Below are positions 33,174 through 38,667 of a stretch of 38,667 nucleotides of DNA, one piece after another. The DNA is from an uncultured Lactobacillus sp. (lineage in GTDB: Bacteria > Bacillota > Bacilli > Lactobacillales > Lactobacillaceae). The stretch spans positions 1 to 38,667 of the forward strand of contig CALFSK010000033.1 of assembly GCA_937916845.1 (NCBI GenBank). The letters are read 5' to 3'. The position numbers and the translations under genes are program-made. The notes beneath the pieces were generated by a model, which ran no database searches, was not told the origin of the DNA, and worked only from the letters and a program-made list of their open reading frames with translations. Position 1 is the first letter of the stretch. Every line of letters begins with the position of its first letter.

Positions 33174-34052
33174 TTAGTCTTCGTCGTCTTGAGCGTCTTG
33201 CTCCGTTTGAGCAACAAATTGGTCAAGCTGTTCGCTGATGACGGTTTGCTGATCTTGAGTCAAGTGGTTTTCTTCAGTGTTCTTCAGTAACTTACGTAGT
33301 TGTGAGCGACAGTATCTAGCAAAGGCCGGTTCCCATTCAATACTCAACGGGACCTTAGTGGCTGCCTGAAGCTGATTGAACCAAATAAATGGTGTATCGC
33401 GATTCCACTGACCATTTTGAATGGTTGGGACGTGTAACCGAACAATTTCCGTATGCTGGCTAAGTAACTGGAGATTTTGGGCGATGGATGCCAGTGGGTA
33501 ATCCGAGCTAATTTGGTCTGCGGGCAAAAGGACCCCGGTCGGCCGTAAGCGCTGTGAAAAAAGTCGGAAGTTTTTGAGGTTACTTCTGACGGAGTAATTT
33601 TGAAGACCCCACATTTGGGGCCAAACGCTGTCAGACTTTGAAAGCTGGTGGTACGTCGTTAATAGTGAATTATTAGCGTGAATCATTAAATAATCAGAGA
33701 TTTGTTCATCTAAAGGTAACTGATTGTCAAAGGTCGCTAAACTGATCGGCGTGTGCGCGTGCTGAGTCGTGACGCTTTGCCACTGGGCCAGGGCGCCGGG
33801 TAATAGCACGTCATTTTCACGTAAATTCAAGACATAGCTGTGCTTAGCAACAGGTACTTGCGGTTTATCTTGAACGGTGATATTTAATGTCGCTAATTTT
33901 GCTTGGTGGTCGGCCGTCAATTCTTGGTTTGCGGTTAATTGTAAGTTCGTTGTGACACCGGCAAATCGTTGGGCCTCAATGGCAGCACCTAGTTGAAATA
34001 GTCGGTCCCAAGAAATGGTCTCATTGGGGACGATATTAATAAGTAATTGCAT
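33174..34052 (-). CDS. Divergent GT2-like protein, partner of the TagF-like enzyme
   Basis: 292 residues, no close family recognised. The order of features mirrors the N-terminal domain of the following TagF-like protein: a short N-terminal strand (MQLLINIVPN), a YVLNLRENDVLLPGAL segment where the partner has FVDSDDYLLPNAL, then WGLQNYSVRSNLKN. The metal-binding Asp residues are replaced (NLREND), so catalysis is doubtful. The C-terminus ends in a very acidic tail (EQDAQDDED). Probably a non-catalytic subunit or acceptor-binding partner; this is inference. AGGAGC precedes ATG; TTGTTC-18-TATAGT (34124-34153) is the likely operon promoter. Confidence 0.65.
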   Translation of the reverse strand: MQLLINIVPNETISWDRLFQLGAAIEAQRFAGVTTNLQLTANQELTADHQAKLATLNITVQDKPQVPVAKHSYVLNLRENDVLLPGALAQWQSVTTQHAHTPISLATFDNQLPLDEQISDYLMIHANNSLLTTYHQLSKSDSVWPQMWGLQNYSVRSNLKNFRLFSQRLRPTGVLLPADQISSDYPLASIAQNLQLLSQHTEIVRLHVPTIQNGQWNRDTPFIWFNQLQAATKVPLSIEWEPAFARYCRSQLRKLLKNTEENHLTQDQQTVISEQLDQFVAQTEQDAQDDED

Positions 34053-34123
34053 AAAATTTCGGCTCCTGAATAAATTTTGTTATGAATTTAAGTTAAGTAA
34101 CGTTACGTTTAATTAACTCATAT

Positions 34124-34153
34124 ACTATAAACCTTGTAAAGGGGTGGGAACAA
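34124..34153 (-). promoter_or_regulatory. Promoter of the TagF-like operon
   Basis: Minus-strand TTGTTC (34148-34153) and TATAGT (34124-34129) with 18-bp spacing. A 10-bp palindrome GTAACGTTAC (34097-34106) lies in the early leader and could be an operator. Confidence 0.5.
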
Positions 34154-34255
34154 CCTGAATTTTGGTTGGTGGGCCAGCCTCGGAAGGTATTCGGCACATT
34201 TGTGTCAGTAGACTGGTGATGTTTCAAGTGGTTTTCCGTTTAAACCGGTCAGTTA

Positions 34256-34297
34256 AAGAGGTCTCCCGCATGAAATTTTTCATACGGAAGACCTCTT
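34256..34297 (-). terminator. Hairpin downstream of the thrC-HAD operon
   Basis: AAGAGGTCT pairs with AGACCTCTT and inner CCG-ATGAAA with TTTCAT-CGG. The T run on the minus strand is short, so it may also act as a 3' stabiliser. Confidence 0.65.
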
Positions 34298-34305
34298 GAG
34301 CCAGA

Positions 34306-35106
34306 TTACAATTTAAAGTATTTTTCTAAGAAGACGGCCACGCCATCTTCGTCATTACTAAGGGTTGCGTGCGTCGTGGCTGCTTTAACGGCGGGGATGG
34401 CGTTGGCCATTGCGACGCCCACTTTAGCGGCGGTTAACATCCCAAGGTCATTTTCTTCATCACCAAAGGCCATTAGTTGGTCAAAGTCTTCACCGAAGTG
34501 TCCTAGTAAGGATTTTAAACCGCTGGACTTATCTGTGTGTGGTGGCAGAAATTCCAGCAAGGTGCGCCGTGACGGGACCACGTGAAAGAAGTTAGTAATA
34601 CTGGTAGGCAAGTTGGCCTGAACCGTTTTGGCATCCTTACCAGCACTGACGACTTTCCCGAACTGAGTATCTTCAGGGAGGTCGGCAAAGTTGACGTTTT
34701 GAAATGGCATTAGCCCGTTAATGAAGTCTTCGTACGGTGACTTGCCAAGGTCCATGATGGAATAAACTTGTTGTAAGTCGATCACGTCTAAATGGAAGCC
34801 ATTTTTCTGAGCGTCTTCAAATAGCGGCTGTAAATCAGCCTTAGTGATACTGGTCCGCGCCAGAATTTTACCGGTCGTGGTTTGTTGGACCAGCCCGCCG
34901 TTAAAAGTAATGGCGTAGTCGTCTGGCTGGGTTAACCCTAACTGTTTTAAAAATGGTTGGATGGCCTTGATGGGGCGTCCTGTACATAAAACAATTCGTT
35001 TGCCATCAGCGTGCAGCTTTTTTAAGACGTGCTCGGTTCGGGGCGCAATCGTCTTGTCGGACGTCAACAGCGTATTATCTAAATCTAAAGCAATGGTCGT
35101 AATCAT
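34306..35106 (-). CDS. Cof-type HAD-superfamily hydrolase (class IIB)
   Basis: 266 residues: motif I DLDNTLL (Asp8, Asp10), motif II in LCTGRP, motif III Lys in TDKSSGLKSLL, motif IV AFGDEENDLGML. The IIB cap sits between motifs II and III. It is a cytoplasmic Mg-dependent phosphatase of unknown substrate, only about as similar to the HAD protein at 10156 as family members usually are. It lies 15 bases after thrC on the same strand, so they are cotranscribed; a phosphoserine or phosphothreonine-related substrate would be attractive but is not shown. The ribosome site (CAGGA) is very close to ATG. Confidence 0.92.
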   Translation of the reverse strand: MITTIALDLDNTLLTSDKTIAPRTEHVLKKLHADGKRIVLCTGRPIKAIQPFLKQLGLTQPDDYAITFNGGLVQQTTTGKILARTSITKADLQPLFEDAQKNGFHLDVIDLQQVYSIMDLGKSPYEDFINGLMPFQNVNFADLPEDTQFGKVVSAGKDAKTVQANLPTSITNFFHVVPSRRTLLEFLPPHTDKSSGLKSLLGHFGEDFDQLMAFGDEENDLGMLTAAKVGVAMANAIPAVKAATTHATLSNDEDGVAVFLEKYFKL

Positions 35107-35121
35107 ATCCTGTCACACTTT

Positions 35122-36615
35122 CTACTGAAGTTTTAAAATGGTCTTGATCGTGGCGCCCATTGTAGCCGGATCGGCGACTTGGTCATGTTTGACGGTTGCT
35201 TGCCGTAAATTTTCGACCGTAGCCGGGATCGGCGTTTGAATGAGGTCGTGAAGCTGGTCGACTGCGGCCAGACCGTCCACGTCTACGGGATGTCCAGTAA
35301 TGGCGCGTAAAACGGCCTGTGGAAACTTATAAGGACTCGCCGTAGAAACAATCACCATTGGACGTTTGTCCTTAGTTGCTTCGCGGTACTGAGTCGCAAC
35401 CGCAGTGGCAACCGCCGTATGGGGATCAATCGTATAATGGTGCGACTTGTAGACGTGCTGGATGGCTTCCTGGTCCTGGTTTTCAGTAACGAACCCGGCC
35501 CAGAAGTCTTTGACCCTGGCACGCATTGTTGGAGTCAGCGTGTAGCGACCACTGGTTTTCAGATCAGACATTAGGTTAGCCGTTGCAACGGGATCACTAC
35601 CAGTGAGATAAAAGACGAGCCGTTCTAAGTTGCTAGAAACGAGAATGTCCATCGAAGGTGAACTAGTTAAGAAAAATTCACGGTTCTTATTATAGGTGCC
35701 CGTATTGAAGAAGTCGGTCAAGACGTTGTTCCGGTTAGAGGCACACACCAGTTTGTGAATGGGTGTCCCTAATTGCTTCGCGTAGTAGCCAGCTAAAATA
35801 TCACCAAAGTTCCCCGTCGGCACGCTGAAATTGACTTCGTCGCCGTTGTGGATTTGCCCTTGCTTGATCAGTTGCGCGTACGCGTAAACGTAGTAGGCAA
35901 CCTGTGGGAAGAGCCGACCAATGTTGATAGAATTAGCGCTGGAAAATTGGAACTGGTTGGCTGCCAGTTGGGCGTGTAAATCAGGATCGTTAAGCAGTTC
36001 CTTGACCTTTGTTTGGGCTTCGTCAAAGTTGCCGTTGATGGCCACGACGTAGGTGTTAGCCCCCGCCTGGGTAATCATTTGTTGTTTTTGGATGGCGCTG
36101 ACACCATCTTTGGGATAAAAGACGATGATTTTAGTCTGAGGAACGTCAGCGAACCCAGCCATGGCTGCTTTACCGGTGTCACCAGAGGTTGCGGTCAAAA
36201 TGACAACTTCCGACGTCAACTGATTTTTCTTGGCGGCGGTCGTCATTAAGTGGGGGAGAATTTGAAGAGCTAAATCCTTAAACGCAATCGTGGGGCCGTG
36301 AAATAGTTCAAGGTAGTAAGGTTCGCCGTGCTTTTTGACCGGTGCAATGGCCGCGTCGTCGAACTGGTCACCATAAGCGGCATCGATACAGGCGTGCAGT
36401 TCGGCTGGCGTATAGTCGGTGAAGAACAGCTTTAAGACCTCGTAAGCTACTTCTTGGTAAGACATGGTTGCGAGTTGATCAAAGTCAAAGTCGGCCCGTG
36501 GTAATTCGACTGGCACAAATAGGCCGCCGTCGGGGGTTAACCCTTGTAAGACAGCTTGTGAGCTAGTCATGGTGTGGCTTGCAGTTTCACGGGTACTGCG
36601 ATAAAGTGTTTCCAT
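35122..36615 (-). CDS. thrC: Threonine synthase
   Basis: 497 residues from ATG 36615, with AAAGGA 9 bases upstream; the TTG six codons earlier would contain that site. It is a PLP enzyme converting O-phosphohomoserine to threonine, the last step of the pathway. The N-terminal signature is YRSTRETASHTMTSSQAVLQ, the PLP lysine is Lys113 in GPTIAFKDLALQ, then TSGDTGKAAMAGF, NSINIGR and the phosphate loop VPTGNFGDILAGY. Length matches the long (yeast/E. coli-like) class. Homoserine genes hom and thrB are not in this window. No T-box is seen upstream; the 148 bases to the next gene hold only a weak promoter. Confidence 0.96.
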   Translation of the reverse strand: METLYRSTRETASHTMTSSQAVLQGLTPDGGLFVPVELPRADFDFDQLATMSYQEVAYEVLKLFFTDYTPAELHACIDAAYGDQFDDAAIAPVKKHGEPYYLELFHGPTIAFKDLALQILPHLMTTAAKKNQLTSEVVILTATSGDTGKAAMAGFADVPQTKIIVFYPKDGVSAIQKQQMITQAGANTYVVAINGNFDEAQTKVKELLNDPDLHAQLAANQFQFSSANSINIGRLFPQVAYYVYAYAQLIKQGQIHNGDEVNFSVPTGNFGDILAGYYAKQLGTPIHKLVCASNRNNVLTDFFNTGTYNKNREFFLTSSPSMDILVSSNLERLVFYLTGSDPVATANLMSDLKTSGRYTLTPTMRARVKDFWAGFVTENQDQEAIQHVYKSHHYTIDPHTAVATAVATQYREATKDKRPMVIVSTASPYKFPQAVLRAITGHPVDVDGLAAVDQLHDLIQTPIPATVENLRQATVKHDQVADPATMGATIKTILKLQ

Positions 36616-36735
36616 GGATGAACGTCCTTTCAATTGATTTTGTCTAAATCATACACTAAATTATGTTGGAATGGGGGTCTTTTCCACAAATCCCCGGCGG
36701 TTTACCGGAGAATGACGATTACGACTAGTACAAAA

Positions 36736-36749
36736 TGTAACCGTTTTCT
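36736..36749. promoter_or_regulatory. cre-like site upstream of the neopullulanase
   Basis: TGTAACCGTTTTCT fits the cre consensus except at the last base and lies 20 bp before the start codon, a position where CcpA would block transcription. Confidence 0.5.
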
Positions 36750-36769
36750 ATGTAAAGGAGTTTTTGAAT

Positions 36770-38488
36770 ATGTTATTGGCAGGAATTTTACACCGACCAG
36801 AAAGTGAAGATACAGCTATCTTGGCTGATCATCGCGTGATAATTCGTTTAAAAACAGCGTTAGACGACGTTGCTAAAATTGAAATGATTTATGCAGATAT
36901 GTATTTATGGCAGGAAGGGACCCCGATGCAGACGACTGAAATGCACCGCGGTCTAGCCACGCAAAGTAATCAGTACTGGACACTAGCAGTGACGATTCCA
37001 ACGAATCGCTTGATTTATGGGTTTCGGGTCACTGACAAGGCGGGACAAACAATTGGTTACGGCGACGACGGCTTTTTTGACGACCTAGCAACTAACTGGG
37101 CCGTAGCCGGGCATTACTTCCATTTACCCTACTTACATGTCAGTGACGCGGAGTTACCGCCGGAATGGGTCAAGAATACGGTTTGGTATCAGATATTTCC
37201 CGAACGGTTTGCCAACGGTGATGTGACTAATGATCCCGCTAACGTGACGGCATGGGGGCAAGGTCCCGTTCGCCGTGATTCATTTTATGGTGGCGATTTA
37301 AAGGGCGTAATCGATCATTTAGACGACTTGGCCGATTTAGGGATTAACGGGCTGTATCTCTGTCCAATCTTTACTTCGCCGTCCAACCACAAGTATGATA
37401 CGATCGATCACTTTGAAATCGACCCGCACTTTGGCACTAAAGCTGATTTTCAAGCTTTAGTCGATGGCGCGCATGAACGGGGCATTAAAGTCATGCTGGA
37501 TGCCGTATTTAATCACTTCGGGGAACAGTCGCCGCAATGGCAAGACGTGATTAAGAATGGCCAACAATCCCGGTTTGCGGACTGGTTCCACATCCATGAC
37601 TGGCCAGTTGGACGCAACCCACAGACGCACCAATTAAATTATGAAACGTTTGCGACCGGGGCGGCCATGCCAAAAGTAAACACGCAAAATCCAGCGGTGC
37701 AAGATTACCTAATTAGTGTCACCAAATATTGGGTCGAGCAATTTGGCATCGATGCTTGGCGCTTTGACGTTGCCGATGAAGTCGACCATGGCTTTTGGCG
37801 GAAACTCTGCGGGGCGTTACGGGCAGTCAAACCAGATATCTATTTATTAGGTGAGGCTTGGCACAGTAGTCAGGCGTTGGTCAATAATGGCCAGTTCAAC
37901 GCGGTGATGAATTATCCGTTGACACAGCCGATTTTGGCTCTGTTTAACCACGAGCTCAGTTTAAAAGAATACGTTGGTAAGACTAACTTGCAGTTGACGC
38001 AATACCGGTTGCCTAACCAGCAAGCGATGTTTAACGCGATCGATACCCATGACACGCCGCGGCTATTAACGACCTTAAACGGGGATGTCACCAAGTTACA
38101 GGCTGCGTTAACCTTGTTAATGCTATTACCGGGGAGTCCTTGTTTGTATTACGGGACCGAAGTCGGGGTAGCCGGTGGGGCTGACCCGGATAATCGGTGT
38201 TGTATGAATTGGCAGCCGAATGCTGATGAGCTAGCATTAAAAGCGTTCGTTAAGCAACTCGTTGGATTCCGGCGGGAACACGCTTCGGCGCTTGCGAGTG
38301 ACGAGCTAAGTTGGAAGATTGAGGGGCAGTGTTTAACGTTGAACCGTCAGAGCGCAACTCAGTTGATCAGTGGTCGGTTTAATTTAGGCACCACTGCAGT
38401 TGCAGCCGGTGCCACACCAACCGTAATGAGTGTTGGCGTCCATGAGCATCAATTGTTGGCTGGTGGCTTTGAAGTCAGTATCAATTAA
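36770..38488 (+). CDS. GH13 neopullulanase / maltogenic amylase / cyclomaltodextrinase
   Basis: 572 residues from ATG 36770 (AAAGGAG 9 bases upstream). Residues 1-120 are the CBM34 N-terminal dimerisation domain of the GH13_20 subfamily. The TIM barrel shows region I DAVFNHFG, region II DAWRFDVADE with nucleophile Asp333, region III LLGEAWH with acid/base Glu362, and region IV DTHDTPRL with Asp428; the spacing equals that of Thermus maltogenic amylase (Asp328/Glu357/Asp424). MPKVNTQNPAVQDY is also typical. There is no signal peptide, so it acts in the cytoplasm on imported maltodextrins or cyclodextrins. A cre-like box lies directly upstream. It stands alone, away from a maltose cluster. Confidence 0.93.
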   Translation: MLLAGILHRPESEDTAILADHRVIIRLKTALDDVAKIEMIYADMYLWQEGTPMQTTEMHRGLATQSNQYWTLAVTIPTNRLIYGFRVTDKAGQTIGYGDDGFFDDLATNWAVAGHYFHLPYLHVSDAELPPEWVKNTVWYQIFPERFANGDVTNDPANVTAWGQGPVRRDSFYGGDLKGVIDHLDDLADLGINGLYLCPIFTSPSNHKYDTIDHFEIDPHFGTKADFQALVDGAHERGIKVMLDAVFNHFGEQSPQWQDVIKNGQQSRFADWFHIHDWPVGRNPQTHQLNYETFATGAAMPKVNTQNPAVQDYLISVTKYWVEQFGIDAWRFDVADEVDHGFWRKLCGALRAVKPDIYLLGEAWHSSQALVNNGQFNAVMNYPLTQPILALFNHELSLKEYVGKTNLQLTQYRLPNQQAMFNAIDTHDTPRLLTTLNGDVTKLQAALTLLMLLPGSPCLYYGTEVGVAGGADPDNRCCMNWQPNADELALKAFVKQLVGFRREHASALASDELSWKIEGQCLTLNRQSATQLISGRFNLGTTAVAAGATPTVMSVGVHEHQLLAGGFEVSIN

Positions 38489-38547
38489 AAAATAAAGGTT
38501 GAAAAGTCTAAAAATGCTATTAACACCGTAACAGTAGCGATAGTCAT
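38485..38547 (-). CDS. Tiny hydrophobic peptide beside element C2
   Basis: A 20-codon ORF, MTIATVTVLIAFLDFSTFIF, homologous to the ORF at 20070. Its stop overlaps that of the neopullulanase gene on the other strand. The last codons cover the box AAAGGTTGAAAA, related to 11311-11323 and 13567-13579. AGGA abuts the ATG and GGAG lies 14 bases upstream, as in the other copy. Silent changes dominate between the copies, so coding is likely, but function is unknown. Confidence 0.45.
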   Translation of the reverse strand: MTIATVTVLIAFLDFSTFIF

Positions 38548-38565
38548 TCCTAAATTAGCCGCTCC

Positions 38566-38667
<102 letters not shown>

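Noticed and set aside
36616..36769. Possible T-box or riboswitch before thrC
   Set aside because: The gap is only about 150 bases, shared with a divergent gene, and shows neither the T-box sequence nor a terminator on the thrC side; only a short CCGG hairpin is present.

Overview
The window looks like chromosome of a Lactiplantibacillus plantarum-group lactobacillus. This is inferred from the gene set: a cellobiose-type PTS with phospho-beta-glucosidases, a T-box leader, CcpA-type cre sites, a TagF-type teichoic acid enzyme, NiaR with PncB, and a 6-phospho-muramidase. The last ~84 bases are a run of 35 G followed by C-rich low-complexity sequence and look like an assembly artefact. The first base lies inside a repeat copy and the last believable bases also lie in a repeat, so this is probably a whole contig broken at repeats at both ends.

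Left part (1-13.2 kb): a repeat copy, tRNA-Thr(GGT), a MarR regulator, a cre-controlled APC permease, a type I dehydroquinase homologue that has lost its catalytic residues plus a small membrane protein, a flavodoxin, a large Ser/Thr-rich single-pass membrane protein, a D-2-hydroxyacid dehydrogenase, an EamA exporter, a PanE-like ketoacid reductase behind a T-box leader, a Cof-type HAD phosphatase, an AT-rich islet with a small membrane protein and a decayed lipoprotein gene, an unrecognised protein and a histidine phosphatase.

Middle part (13.3-23.8 kb): a repeat-rich gap, a family 2 glycosyltransferase, a beta-glucoside locus (GntR/UTRA regulator divergent from PTS EIIB, EIIA and two tandem GH1 phospho-beta-glucosidases, with no EIIC in the window), another repeat-rich gap with a tiny hydrophobic ORF, D-serine dehydratase, and nicotinate phosphoribosyltransferase divergent from its likely repressor NiaR across a perfect palindrome.

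Right part (23.8-38.5 kb): an Eis-type acetyltransferase, a MupG-type 6-phospho-muramidase with a perfect cre, a tight five-gene operon (Tad2/DUF2829-like protein, SDR, HIT, Nudix, hexapeptide acetyltransferase), a PH-like membrane protein, a pentapeptide-repeat protein, repeats, a TagF-like enzyme fused to a GT2 domain with a divergent partner, thrC with a Cof phosphatase, and a GH13 neopullulanase.

The most unusual content is a set of 150-171 bp intergenic elements with terminal inverted repeats. They fall into four sequence families that share a common core. One family carries a 19-20 codon hydrophobic ORF whose two copies differ mostly at synonymous positions. A second item is a chromosomal Tad2-like (ADP-ribose-signal sponge family) protein in an operon with a Nudix ADP-ribose-type pyrophosphatase and a HIT protein.
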